This document shows positions 1 to 5,689 of a DNA stretch of 8,051 nucleotides, in pieces. The stretch comes from an uncultured bacterium (lineage in GTDB: Bacteria; Patescibacteriota; Minisyncoccia; Phycocordibacterales; PALSA-1337). Positions within the stretch are counted from its first letter, which is position 1; the number at the start of each line of letters is the position of its first letter. Location: assembly GCA_903868845.1 (NCBI GenBank), contig CAIPWS010000121.1, positions 1 through 8,051 on the forward strand. The letters run 5' to 3'. The notes under the pieces are model-generated. The model was given only the letters and a program-made list of their open reading frames with translations, was not told the DNA's origin and did not search any database. The translations under genes and the position numbers were made by a program.

Positions 1-41
1 GTACTGCGGTACCGACTTAACCTGGAAGCCTTCCAATAACC

Positions 42-70
42 ATAGTAACGCACTATTATATTCTTGTCAA
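42..70 (-). promoter_or_regulatory. Leftward sigma70-type promoter
   Basis: On the minus strand a perfect -35 TTGACA (65-70) and a -10 TACTAT (42-47) are separated by exactly 17 bp. Transcription would start near position 35 and leave the window to the left. The first transcribed bases contain a near-palindrome (TGGAAG-G-CTTCCA, about 23-36). The -35 and the next bases (TTGACAAGAATA) are the same as in the promoter at 227-255, so the two may be related. The product lies outside the window. Confidence 0.6.
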
Positions 71-96
71 CTATGCAAATTCAGCCAACATTTTAT

Positions 97-135
97 ACAA
101 AAGAAGAAGCGCACCGGTTTTGCAACAGGCGCGCT
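97..135 (-). terminator. Intrinsic terminator of the small RNA
   Basis: Read on the minus strand, AGCGCGCC (135-128) pairs with GGTGCGCT (115-108) as an 8-bp stem with one G-U pair and a 12-nt loop, followed by the T-rich run TCTTCTTTTGT (107-97). On the plus strand the wobble pair becomes an A-C mismatch and there is no T-run, so it works leftward only. Confidence 0.65.
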
Positions 136-220
136 CCAAGTGATGTGCGGTGGGAGGTTTAGGAGGGTCTCAGGGAGTAAGAGACCGCTTGTGGGTTGTA
201 GGTCCTAAACTTGCTCATCT
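97..220 (-). ncRNA. Putative structured small RNA, about 124 nt
   Basis: This stretch lies between a strong minus-strand promoter (227-255) and an intrinsic terminator (hairpin 108-135), with no convincing reading frame inside. The body folds on itself. Arms 203-210 and 157-164 (GTTTAGGA/TCCTAAAC, 8 bp) enclose a second stem, 181-186 with 166-171 (GGTCTC/GAGACC), whose 9-nt loop reads UUACUCCCU. A 16-nt bulge lies on the 5' side between the stems. The loop and the single strand after the outer stem are C-rich, with CUCCC, CCUCC and CCUCCC runs that could pair with Shine-Dalgarno-like sequences. I see no match to the hallmarks of SRP RNA, tmRNA, RNase P RNA or a tRNA. The RNA gene is inferred from promoter, fold and terminator; its function is unknown. 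Confidence 0.6.
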
Positions 221-226
221 GATACT

Positions 227-255
227 AATATAGCATACTAGCCTATTCTTGTCAA
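227..255 (-). promoter_or_regulatory. Strong promoter of the small RNA
   Basis: On the minus strand, -35 TTGACA (250-255) and -10 TATATT (227-232) are spaced by exactly 17 bp. The predicted start is near 220. It lies back to back with the plus-strand promoter at 276-284. Confidence 0.7.
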
Positions 256-275
256 TACCTATCAAATGCCATGTC

Positions 276-284
276 TGGTATAAT
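276..284 (+). promoter_or_regulatory. Extended -10 promoter before the 301-639 gene
   Basis: TGGTATAAT is a perfect extended -10 element (TG, one base, TATAAT). No good -35 lies 17 bp upstream, as is usual for extended -10 promoters. Transcription should begin near 290-292, about 10 nt before the ATG at 301. The ATG at 271 lies upstream of this start and so would not be transcribed. Confidence 0.6.
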
Positions 285-300
285 ACAGGTCATCAAATAT

Positions 301-639
301 ATGCTTATCCAGAGCCACAACAATCAGAAGGGCATATTCGAGAAGATTATCCGTTCAAAAGACGGTCAGATTGTGCGTGTATTTTTCGAAGTCTATGAAG
401 TCAACGGCGAACTCAAGGGTCGCATCATAAAAGCTGAACCCATTTTGGCACTTGCACGCGCCCACGACGAATCTTCGGGATCTTGCGCCTTTTCTCTTTC
501 CTCTTTTTCCTTTCCACTTTCATCTTCTTCCGAGCTTGTCTCTCCATATCATTGGACTATAGAAAAGAAGATTACTTCACCATTTTCTACTTGTAACTTT
601 TTAACTAGCATAAAGATCCGCGCACCATCAAATAATTAA
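301..639 (+). CDS. Small protein of unknown function with a repeat-derived tail (112 aa)
   Basis: I do not recognise this protein. The start at 301 was chosen because the frame's earlier ATG (271) lies upstream of the transcription start predicted from the extended -10 box at 279-284. No SD is visible, and the leader would be only about 10 nt. Residues 1-60 look like a compact domain with alternating hydrophobic and charged positions (GIFEKIIRSKDGQIVRVFFE, then EVNGELKGRIIKAEP). From about residue 61 the character changes to a Ser/Phe-rich stretch. That stretch is encoded by a 42-bp segment (480-521) identical to the reverse complement of the 3' end of dnaK. A second patch of degenerate heptad repeat follows at 584-605. 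The tail is therefore probably acquired repeat sequence rather than a conserved domain. The gene stops 39 bp before dnaK and could be co-transcribed with it. Confidence 0.55.
   Translation: MLIQSHNNQKGIFEKIIRSKDGQIVRVFFEVYEVNGELKGRIIKAEPILALARAHDESSGSCAFSLSSFSFPLSSSSELVSPYHWTIEKKITSPFSTCNFLTSIKIRAPSNN
480..521 (+). repeat. 42-bp perfect inverted repeat, left copy
   Basis: These 42 bases are identical to the reverse complement of 2500-2541 in the 3' end of dnaK, and identity stops abruptly on both sides. The segment is pyrimidine-rich on this strand and ends in the TTTCCACTTTC core of the heptad repeat. Here it encodes the Ser/Phe-rich tail of the 301-639 protein. Confidence 0.9.
584..605 (+). 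repeat. Degenerate heptad repeat inside the 301-639 gene
   Basis: The units TTTCTAC, TTGTAAC and TTTTTAAC (one extra T) match the TTTYNAC-like heptads seen before dnaJ and scpA. The copy is short and degenerate, so this call depends on the better copies elsewhere. Confidence 0.45.
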
Positions 640-675
640 GTTTTAGTTTTTATTAACTTTAATTCTTAATTATTT
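630..675. promoter_or_regulatory. A/T-rich 11-bp dyad before dnaK
   Basis: AAATAATTAAG (630-640) and CTTAATTATTT (665-675) are perfect inverted repeats of 11 bp separated by 24 bp. The left arm overlaps the stop codon of the upstream gene and the right arm ends 3 bp before the dnaK ATG. In RNA this would be a weak, almost all A-U stem covering the start region. It could be a repressor operator, an RNA thermometer, or chance in A/T-rich DNA. No CIRCE element (the HrcA operator) and no SD are visible, and I could not assign a clear dnaK promoter. Confidence 0.4.
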
Positions 676-678
676 ATT

Positions 679-2589
679 ATGTCAAAAATCATAGGTATCG
701 ACCTAGGTACAACCTTCTCAGCCGTGGCTGTCATGGAGGCTGGTGTGCCGAAGGTCTTAGAAAATAGCGAAGGTCAGAGAACGACAGCATCTATCGTTGC
801 TCAGTCGAAGACAGGTGAGAGACTTGTTGGTCTTCTTGCAAAGCGTCAGGCAGTTACAAATCCGAAGAATACCATCTTCCAGATCAAACGCTTCATGGGT
901 CATAACTTTGATGAAGCCGATGTTCAGAAAGATATCAAGAATGTTTCTTTCGAAGTTCGCAAAGCCTCAAACGGCGGCATCGAAGTGAAGATGGCGGACA
1001 AGTGGCTTCGTCCAGAGGAAGTCTCTGCGATGATTCTTACAAAGCTCAAGAATGATGCCGAGACACGTCTTGGTGAGAAGATAACTGAAGCAGTCATCAC
1101 TGTTCCGGCTTATTTCAACGACTCACAACGTCAAGCTACCAAGGATGCTGGTAAGATTGCTGGTCTCGATGTGAAGCGCATCATAAACGAACCAACTGCT
1201 GCAGCTCTCGCTTATGGATTTAACAAAAAGAAAGATGAAAAGATAGCAGTGTTCGACTTCGGTGGAGGTACATTTGATATCTCAGTGCTTGAGGTTGGAG
1301 ATGACGTCGTCGAGGTGAAATCAACTGATGGCGACTCACACCTGGGTGGTCGTGATATAGACGCCAAGATAGTTCAGTGGCTGGCCGATGGATTTGTTAA
1401 GGAAAATGGTATCGACTTACGTAAGGATTCTCTTGCACTTCAGAGACTAGATGAGGCTGCAGAAAAAGCCAAGATAGAGCTCTCTACTGCCATGCAGACA
1501 GAGATAAATATTCCTTTCATCACTTCTGGATCAGATGGACCAAAGCACCTTCTTGTCACAATGACTCGCACGAAGCTTGAGGAACTCTGTCAGGAATTTA
1601 TAGATCGCGCAATCATGATATCGAAGCGTGCTATGGATGCTTCTCCATTCAAAATAGGAGAGATCAACGAAGTCGTGCTAGTCGGTGGACAAACACGTAT
1701 GCCAGCTATGCAGGAAGCTGTGAAAAAGTTATTCGGTAGAGATCCTCACATGGGTGTGAATCCCGACGAGGTGGTTGCGGTGGGTGCGGCTATTCAAGGT
1801 GGTATCTTGGGTGGTGATGTGAAAGATGTTCTCTTGTTGGATGTTATTCCACTTTCACTCGGTATCGAGACTATGGGTGGTGTCGCTACGAAGCTTATTG
1901 AGAAGAACACCACTGTTCCTACTCAGCGATCTCAAGTATTTTCTACTGCGGCTGACAATCAGACTTCTGTGGAGATCCATATTACTCAAGGTGAACGTGC
2001 AATGGCTTCAGACAATAAATCGCTTGGACGTTTCATTCTCGATGGTATTCCACCAGCACCTCGTGGTACGCCACAGGTCGAAGTTAGCTTCGATATAGAT
2101 GCAAATGGAATATTGAGTGTCACAGCTAAAGACAAAACTACTGGCAAGGCCAACTCTATCAAGATCACTGCATCTTCTGGTCTTTCCAAGGATGAGGTTG
2201 AGAAGATGAAGAAAGAAGCTGCAACTCACGAAGCTGAGGATAAGTCGAAGAAGGAGGGTATTGAGGCAAAGAATATTGCTGAGCAACTTATATACACTTC
2301 TGAAAAAGCTTTGAAGGATGCTGGCGACAAAGTTCCTGCGGATCTTCGCAAGACTATTGAGGATAAGGTTGCGGACTTGAAGCGTGCAAAGGATGCAAAT
2401 CCTGTAGATATGAATGCAATCAAAACAACTACAGAAGCTTTGTCGACTGAGATTCAGAAGATTGGACAGTATATGAAACAAGACGAAAGTGGAAAAGGGG
2501 AAAGTGGAAAGGAAAAAGAGGAAAGAGAAAAGGCGCAAGATGCAAGTGGAGACAATGTGAAGGATGCGGAGTTCAAGGAGAAGAAATAG
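679..2589 (+). CDS. dnaK: Molecular chaperone DnaK (Hsp70), 636 aa
   Basis: DnaK is the ATP-driven Hsp70 chaperone of the cytoplasm; it binds unfolded polypeptides and works with DnaJ and GrpE. The nucleotide-binding domain is complete: phosphate loop [10 protein letters not shown] near residues 5-14, [11 protein letters not shown] around 170-180, second phosphate motif FDFGGGTFD at 192-200, and adenosine motif VLVGGQTR around 333-340. The interdomain linker DVLLLD is at 383-388, followed by the substrate-binding beta domain and the helical lid. Total length is normal for the family. The last 40 residues (597-636) hold a Lys/Glu/Gly/Ser-rich linker encoded by the heptad-type repeat, which ends in a DAEF-containing tail typical of DnaK. 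The ATG at 679 has no SD, only A/T-rich DNA before it. dnaJ follows, but a RhuM-Fic gene separates the two. No grpE or hrcA is in view. Confidence 0.98.
   Translation: MSKIIGIDLGTTFSAVAVMEAGVPKVLENSEGQRTTASIVAQSKTGERLVGLLAKRQAVTNPKNTIFQIKRFMGHNFDEADVQKDIKNVSFEVRKASNGGIEVKMADKWLRPEEVSAMILTKLKNDAETRLGEKITEAVITVPAYFNDSQRQATKDAGKIAGLDVKRIINEPTAAALAYGFNKKKDEKIAVFDFGGGTFDISVLEVGDDVVEVKSTDGDSHLGGRDIDAKIVQWLADGFVKENGIDLRKDSLALQRLDEAAEKAKIELSTAMQTEINIPFITSGSDGPKHLLVTMTRTKLEELCQEFIDRAIMISKRAMDASPFKIGEINEVVLVGGQTRMPAMQEAVKKLFGRDPHMGVNPDEVVAVGAAIQGGILGGDVKDVLLLDVIPLSLGIETMGGVATKLIEKNTTVPTQRSQVFSTAADNQTSVEIHITQGERAMASDNKSLGRFILDGIPPAPRGTPQVEVSFDIDANGILSVTAKDKTTGKANSIKITASSGLSKDEVEKMKKEAATHEAEDKSKKEGIEAKNIAEQLIYTSEKALKDAGDKVPADLRKTIEDKVADLKRAKDANPVDMNAIKTTTEALSTEIQKIGQYMKQDESGKGESGKEKEEREKAQDASGDNVKDAEFKEKK
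2482..2510 (-). repeat. dnaK: Heptad repeat encoding the DnaK tail linker
   Basis: On the minus strand the units read TTTCCAC, TTTCCCC, TTTTCCAC and TTTCGTC, in the opposite orientation to the copies before dnaJ and scpA. In frame it encodes the charged, flexible [10 protein letters not shown] segment of the DnaK C-terminus. It overlaps the right copy of the 42-bp inverted repeat. Confidence 0.6.
2500..2541 (-). repeat. 42-bp perfect inverted repeat, right copy
   Basis: This is the exact reverse complement of 480-521. It encodes part of the Lys/Glu-rich linker near the DnaK C-terminus. The two copies enclose about 1.98 kb containing nearly all of dnaK, so recombination between them would invert the gene body. 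Confidence 0.9.
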
Positions 2590-2615
2590 TCTGTAAAACA
2601 AGGAATAGAAGAGCG

Positions 2616-2637
2616 GCCGCATATATATCTATGCGGC
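2616..2637 (+). terminator. Hairpin after dnaK, possible weak terminator
   Basis: GCCGCAT (2616-2622) and ATGCGGC (2631-2637) form a perfect 7-bp stem with an 8-nt loop, 26 bp after the dnaK stop. No T-run follows, so it may attenuate transcription or protect the mRNA end rather than terminate efficiently. It lies immediately before the promoter of the RhuM-Fic gene. Confidence 0.45.
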
Positions 2638-2651
2638 ACGCTTGACACGCA

Positions 2652-2660
2652 TGATATAAT
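2652..2660 (+). promoter_or_regulatory. Extended -10 promoter, leaderless start of the RhuM-Fic gene
   Basis: TGATATAAT is a perfect extended -10 element. Exactly 7 bp separate TATAAT from the ATG at 2668, so transcription should begin at or next to the start codon and give a leaderless mRNA. A TTGACA at 2642-2647 is only 7 bp from the -10 and cannot serve as its -35. The gene may therefore be expressed independently of dnaK. Confidence 0.65.
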
Positions 2661-2667
2661 ATTCGCA

Positions 2668-3705
2668 ATGACCAAAAAATCATTAAAAACTGAGAACTTA
2701 AACGGAAAACTCATCATATACACAGGCTCAAAAGGCGGTGTCGAGCTTCGTGCTGATACAGATAAAGAGACTATTTGGGCTACACAGGCACAAATTGCTA
2801 TGCTTTTTGATGTAAATCCTCAAGCTATTATCAAACACCTTGGTAATATTTATTCTGATGGTGAATTAATGCGTAGTTCAACTTGTTCCAAAATGGAACA
2901 AGTTCAAACTGAAGGAGACCGCTCTGTTAAGCGTCAGATTGAATTTTACAACTTAGACGCTATTATTGCTGTCGGCTACCGAGTAAATTCCAAACAAGCT
3001 ACTCAATTCCGTATCTGGGCAACAAAAACCCTTCGTGAATACCTTATCAAGGGTGTTGTGATAAATACTGATCGTATAAAGAAACTTCCTGACAAAATAC
3101 TTTCTGATCTGAATGAAAAGTTTGCAGTAATGCAACGACTGGTAGAAAAACGTCTAGCAAGTAATAGTTTGAACCCCACCGAAATCAGCGGCATGCTTTC
3201 GGTAGTTCATGACTACACAAAGTCATGGTCTATATTCAAAGATTATGATGAAGGTGAGCTCAAACTGATCAGAAGCAAAAATAAAGAAAAGATGCATTTC
3301 GATTATGCATTTGTTAGAACTGCAATAGATAATGTTCGAGCAGATATAGCAAGAAATGATACCGCTAGCGAATTATTCGCATCTGAACGCGATGGAACAT
3401 TCCAGGGAATTCTTAAGACAATATACCAGACGTTTGGTGGTAATGAGTTATATCCTAGCCTTGAAGAAAAGGCTGCTCATTTGCTGTACTTCATCATCAA
3501 AGATCATCCATTCTCAGATGGTAATAAGCGTATAGGTTCATTCTTGTTCATTTCTTTTCTGAGCTTAAACGGAATACTGAATCGTCCAAACGGTGAAAAG
3601 AAAATTAATGACAATGCTTTGGTTGCGCTTGCACTGCTCATAGCTGAAAGTGATCCAAAAGAAAAGGATGTTATGGTTGCGCTTACTACCAACTTACTCG
3701 TATAA
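2668..3705 (+). CDS. RhuM-Fic/Doc fusion protein, 345 aa
   Basis: Two domains are visible. Residues about 10-165 resemble the RhuM 'virulence protein' family (WATQAQIAMLFDVNPQAI, then the typical EFYNLDAIIAVGYRVNS and ATQFRIWATKTLREYLIKG). Residues about 200-345 form a Fic/Doc domain with the active-site motif HPFSDGNKR at 280-288, where His280 would be the catalytic base and Asp284 and Asn286 would help hold metal and phosphate. Fic enzymes usually transfer AMP to hydroxyl side chains. The GNKR ending, instead of GNGR, is the form seen in Doc, which phosphorylates EF-Tu, so the reaction cannot be decided from sequence. RhuM-Fic fusions are a known architecture in accessory regions; the substrate is unknown. 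I see no clear [ST]xxxE[GN] inhibitory motif; SDPKEK near residues 330-335 is only a loose resemblance. The gene sits between dnaK and dnaJ with its own apparent leaderless promoter, and no separate small antitoxin gene is adjacent. Confidence 0.92.
   Translation: MTKKSLKTENLNGKLIIYTGSKGGVELRADTDKETIWATQAQIAMLFDVNPQAIIKHLGNIYSDGELMRSSTCSKMEQVQTEGDRSVKRQIEFYNLDAIIAVGYRVNSKQATQFRIWATKTLREYLIKGVVINTDRIKKLPDKILSDLNEKFAVMQRLVEKRLASNSLNPTEISGMLSVVHDYTKSWSIFKDYDEGELKLIRSKNKEKMHFDYAFVRTAIDNVRADIARNDTASELFASERDGTFQGILKTIYQTFGGNELYPSLEEKAAHLLYFIIKDHPFSDGNKRIGSFLFISFLSLNGILNRPNGEKKINDNALVALALLIAESDPKEKDVMVALTTNLLV
2880..2904. repeat. Perfect 11-bp hairpin inside the RhuM-Fic gene
   Basis: AACTTGTTCCA (2880-2890) and TGGAACAAGTT (2894-2904) are perfect inverted repeats around a 3-base AAA centre. 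They encode residues 71-79, in a part of the RhuM domain that looks variable. It could be an internal operator for self-repression, an mRNA stem or chance. Confidence 0.6.
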
Positions 3706-3706
3706 T
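3677..3706 (+). promoter_or_regulatory. Probable dnaJ promoter overlapping the RhuM-Fic stop codon
   Basis: A consensus TATAAT (3701-3706) overlaps the TAA stop of the preceding gene, with a weak -35 TTGCGC (3677-3682) 18 bp upstream. The start would be near 3713, giving a leader of about 50 nt made almost entirely of the heptad repeat. This would free dnaJ from dependence on the upstream promoters. Confidence 0.45.
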
Positions 3707-3718
3707 GCGCGTTACAGC

Positions 3719-3753
3719 TTTCCACCTTCAACTTTTTACTTTTAACTTTCTAC
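3719..3753 (+). repeat. Five heptad units in the dnaJ leader
   Basis: Consecutive 7-base units read TTTCCAC, CTTCAAC, TTTTTAC, TTTTAAC and TTTCTAC, followed by TTATACC. The array ends 8 bp before the dnaJ ATG, where an SD would normally be. It contains no in-frame stop, which is why the dnaJ frame runs on upstream of the true start. Confidence 0.75.
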
Positions 3754-3761
3754 TTATACCC

Positions 3762-4886
3762 ATGAAAGACTACTACAATACACTTGGTGTCGATAAGGGC
3801 GCCTCAAAAGATGATATAAAAAAGGCTTTTAGGAAGCTCGCGCACGAACATCATCCAGACAAAACAAAAAATGATCCGGCTAGCGCTCAAAAATTCAAAG
3901 AGGCTAGTGAGGCTTATTCTGTGTTGTCAGATGATTCCAAGCGTTCACAGTACGACAGATTTGGTTCGGCTGGACCAAGTATGGGTGGCGGCGCCGGTGG
4001 TTATGGTGGTGGATCAGGTTTCGGTGGATTCAATGCACAGGATTTCAATGGCTTCGATTTTTCATCTTTCACTCAAGGTGGTGGATCGAATGTCGAATAT
4101 GATCTTGGAGATATCTTTGGTGACTTCTTCGGTGGTGGTCGTGGCAGAGGCCGCGGCCGCCAAAAGAGAGGTCGCGATGTGTCTGTAGATATTGTTATAA
4201 GCTTTGAGGAATCAATCTTCGGGGTGGAGAAAAATATTGTTGTTACGAAGGCTTCAAACTGTGTGACATGTTCTGGCTCAGGTGCAAAACCTGGAAGCTC
4301 GATGAAGACATGTGATACGTGTGCTGGAAACGGTAAAGTAAATGAAACACGTCGCTCAATAATGGGCACCTACACAACTACTCGTGTCTGTGATGTGTGT
4401 CATGGCAAAGGTCAAATTCCAAAAGAAAAATGTCAGACCTGCCACGGTGAAGGTGTGCTTGAACGTCAACAAGAACTTATCGCAAAAATACCAGCTGGTA
4501 TAGAAGATGAGCAAATGATACGTCTAAGTGGTATGGGTGAAGCTATTGCCGGTGGTGAATCTGGTGATATGTACGTGAAGGTCCACGTGAAGCCACACGC
4601 ATTCATACATCGTGATGGTTATAATCTCACGACTGAGTTACGTATAAGATTAACGACAGCTATCGTCGGTGGTGAACAGGCGGTCAAAACTCTTGACGGT
4701 GATCTTATATTGAAAATACCAGAAGGTTCAAATCATGGCGATATTCTACGAATAAAAAATCATGGAGTACAAAACGATCGTGGCCGTCGCGGCGACTTCC
4801 TTGTAAAACTGAACATCGAAATGCCACGTAAACTTTCTCGCATAGCCCGCGAAGCTATAGAAAAACTGAGAGGGGAGGGGATGTAA
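3762..4886 (+). CDS. dnaJ: Type I co-chaperone DnaJ (Hsp40), 374 aa
   Basis: DnaJ delivers unfolded proteins to DnaK and stimulates its ATPase. The ATG at 3762 was chosen because the protein then begins MKDYYNTLGV, the normal J-domain start. The frame also has an ATG at 3705, but that would add 19 residues encoded by repeat DNA. The J-domain has the HPD motif at residues 31-33. A Gly/Phe-rich region follows at about 70-135, with Arg/Gly-rich GRGRGRGR at its end. Four zinc-binding CxxCxGxG repeats begin at residues 167, 184, 210 and 224. The C-terminal substrate-binding domains complete a normal-length class I DnaJ. There is no SD. Downstream, the next gene converges on it from the minus strand. 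Confidence 0.97.
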   Translation: MKDYYNTLGVDKGASKDDIKKAFRKLAHEHHPDKTKNDPASAQKFKEASEAYSVLSDDSKRSQYDRFGSAGPSMGGGAGGYGGGSGFGGFNAQDFNGFDFSSFTQGGGSNVEYDLGDIFGDFFGGGRGRGRGRQKRGRDVSVDIVISFEESIFGVEKNIVVTKASNCVTCSGSGAKPGSSMKTCDTCAGNGKVNETRRSIMGTYTTTRVCDVCHGKGQIPKEKCQTCHGEGVLERQQELIAKIPAGIEDEQMIRLSGMGEAIAGGESGDMYVKVHVKPHAFIHRDGYNLTTELRIRLTTAIVGGEQAVKTLDGDLILKIPEGSNHGDILRIKNHGVQNDRGRRGDFLVKLNIEMPRKLSRIAREAIEKLRGEGM

Positions 4887-4891
4887 ATTGG

Positions 4892-4919
4892 AAAAGCCGC
4901 TGGTGACTTTCCCAACGGC
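4892..4919 (-). terminator. Intrinsic terminator of the 55-aa gene
   Basis: On the minus strand GCCGTTGG (4919-4912) pairs with CCAGCGGC (4903-4896), 8 bp with one U-G pair and an 8-nt loop, followed by TTTT (4895-4892). It lies between the converging ends of dnaJ and the 55-aa gene. On the plus strand the wobble becomes C-A and no T-run follows. Confidence 0.6.
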
Positions 4920-4949
4920 CGTGGTCGTATCTAACTACATTACCAGAGT

Positions 4950-5117
4950 TCACTTCTTCCAATCAGCATATTTCTTGGTAAGTTTACCTTTTTTGGTATA
5001 AATACCAGCCTTGACCAAAGACTGAAATCGCTCTTCGGGCGTCATCGCCTTTATTTGAGCAATCATCAGTTTATAGGCCTTACGCAACTCTTTTTCTGTC
5101 GGTATTATAATATGCAT
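4950..5117 (-). CDS. Small basic protein of unknown function, 55 aa
   Basis: The start is the ATG at 5117, because a strong SD (AAAGGAG, 5122-5128) lies 4 bp upstream. The frame also has a TTG at 5132, but that sits at or before the predicted transcription start and its codons overlap the SD. The protein is helical and basic. It has a charged N-terminal helix (EKELRKAYKLMIAQIKAM), an EERFQSLVKAGIY segment, and a KKGKLTKKYADWKK tail. Short proteins with a similar 'SLVKAGIY...GKLT' ending occur in many bacteria as uncharacterised proteins. I cannot assign a function. It has its own terminator and a weak promoter, and it lies downstream of the 137-aa gene on the same strand but beyond that gene's terminator. 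Confidence 0.75.
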   Translation of the reverse strand: MHIIIPTEKELRKAYKLMIAQIKAMTPEERFQSLVKAGIYTKKGKLTKKYADWKK

Positions 5118-5137
5118 AGAACTCCTTTCCAAAACTA

Positions 5138-5165
5138 ATATTACACAAACAATTCAAGAAAGCAA
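5138..5165 (-). promoter_or_regulatory. Weak candidate promoter of the 55-aa gene
   Basis: On the minus strand -35 TTGCTT (5160-5165) and -10 TAATAT (5138-5143) are spaced by 16 bp. Transcription from about 5131 would include the SD but not the alternative TTG start at 5132. Confidence 0.35.
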
Positions 5166-5173
5166 AGTATTGT

Positions 5174-5211
5174 AAATTAAAACAGTGTGCAGTCCTTTGA
5201 CCGCACACTGT
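5174..5211 (-). terminator. Strong intrinsic terminator of the 137-aa gene
   Basis: On the minus strand ACAGTGTGC (5211-5203) pairs with GCACACTGT (5190-5182). The stem continues inward with a G-U pair and GTC/GAC, making 13 bp around a 4-nt loop, followed by TTTTAATTT. The G-U pair becomes a mismatch on the plus strand, supporting leftward use. It begins 17 bp after the stop codon of the 137-aa gene. Confidence 0.75.
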
Positions 5212-5227
5212 CTAATTCCACACACGC

Positions 5228-5641
5228 TTACTGATGTTGCATGTAGAGGAATTCCTTGACGAGATCTTCGAGGCTAACCGACTGCTTCTGCGCCAATTTT
5301 TTGACGATACTTGTAACATCGGTATCATCTCCGAGGATAATCGGCTTGCTTGTCTTGTGGAAATTGCCCAAGGCTGCAAGTTCCAACAAGTTCTTTTCTG
5401 GAATGTCGAGAAGTTCGGCGTACACCTTCGCACGTTCATGTGCAAGCCTGTTGCTTTGTCCGCGAGTGATTCGGCTGAGACATTCGACTTCAGCATGCAC
5501 TGAATTTTTTGTGTGCTTCGAAACGAGTTGTGCAAACTCATTGAAGGAAGCAAACTTTTTCTGATTCAGTGCTGCCTCAATAATATCTTTGAGGCATTTA
5601 CCTTTGCTGTTTCCACTAAGAATTTCTATTTTAACGTTCAT
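5228..5641 (-). CDS. Unrecognised protein, possible XRE-like helix-turn-helix regulator, 137 aa
   Basis: I do not recognise this protein with certainty. The ATG at 5641 is preceded by AAAGGA with a 7-bp gap, and the gene has its own strong promoter and terminator, which supports it over the overlapping plus-strand frames. Residues about 15-90 are helical and recall the lambda-repressor/XRE fold: FNEFAQLVSKHT, then LSRITRGQSNRLAHERAKVYAE, then LLDIPEKNLLELAAL. The pattern 'SRI.RG......A..YAELLDIPE.NLLEL' is typical of that fold, although the recognition region appears to carry an insertion. A second helical segment near the C-terminus (SIVKKLAQKQSVSLEDLVKE) could be for dimerisation. Two dyads in the promoter-leader region are candidate sites for self-control. 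This is a tentative fold-level inference; it could equally be an uncharacterised small accessory protein. Confidence 0.6.
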   Translation of the reverse strand: MNVKIEILSGNSKGKCLKDIIEAALNQKKFASFNEFAQLVSKHTKNSVHAEVECLSRITRGQSNRLAHERAKVYAELLDIPEKNLLELAALGNFHKTSKPIILGDDTDVTSIVKKLAQKQSVSLEDLVKEFLYMQHQ

Positions 5642-5689
5642 TCTGTATTCCTTTCATGGTTTCACTACAGTCTTGACCTACAACACCTG

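Noticed and set aside
97..220. Identification of the small RNA as SRP RNA, tmRNA or 6S RNA
   Set aside because: No SRP tetraloop core, no tRNA-like ends or tag frame, and it is too short and differently folded for 6S RNA.
271..300. Upstream ATG giving the first small gene ten more residues
   Set aside because: This ATG lies upstream of the transcription start predicted from the extended -10 box (279-284), so it would not be in the mRNA.
640..678. CIRCE (HrcA) operator before dnaK
   Set aside because: The TTAGCACTC-N9-GAGTGCTAA pattern is absent; only an A/T-rich dyad is present.
2008..2622. 204-codon open frame on the minus strand across the 3' half of dnaK
   Set aside because: It is antisense to strongly conserved DnaK sequence, has low-complexity Leu/Ser/Phe content and no start signals.
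2642..2660. TTGACA and TATAAT as a -35/-10 pair before the RhuM-Fic gene
   Set aside because: The spacing is only 7 bp; the TATAAT is better explained as an extended -10 with TG at 2652-2653.
3719..3753. Heptad arrays as CRISPR repeats
   Set aside because: Units are 7 bp, tandem and without spacers, and no cas genes are present.
3705..3761. Upstream ATG extending DnaJ by 19 residues
   Set aside because: The extra residues are encoded by heptad-repeat DNA, and the J-domain normally begins at the MKDYY found at 3762.
5118..5132. TTG start extending the 55-aa protein by five residues
   Set aside because: Those codons overlap the AAAGGAG SD that serves the ATG at 5117, and the TTG is at or before the predicted transcription start.
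5234..5564. Plus-strand frames overlapping the 137-aa gene
   Set aside because: They lack SD and promoter, while the minus-strand frame is longer and has a promoter, SD and terminator.
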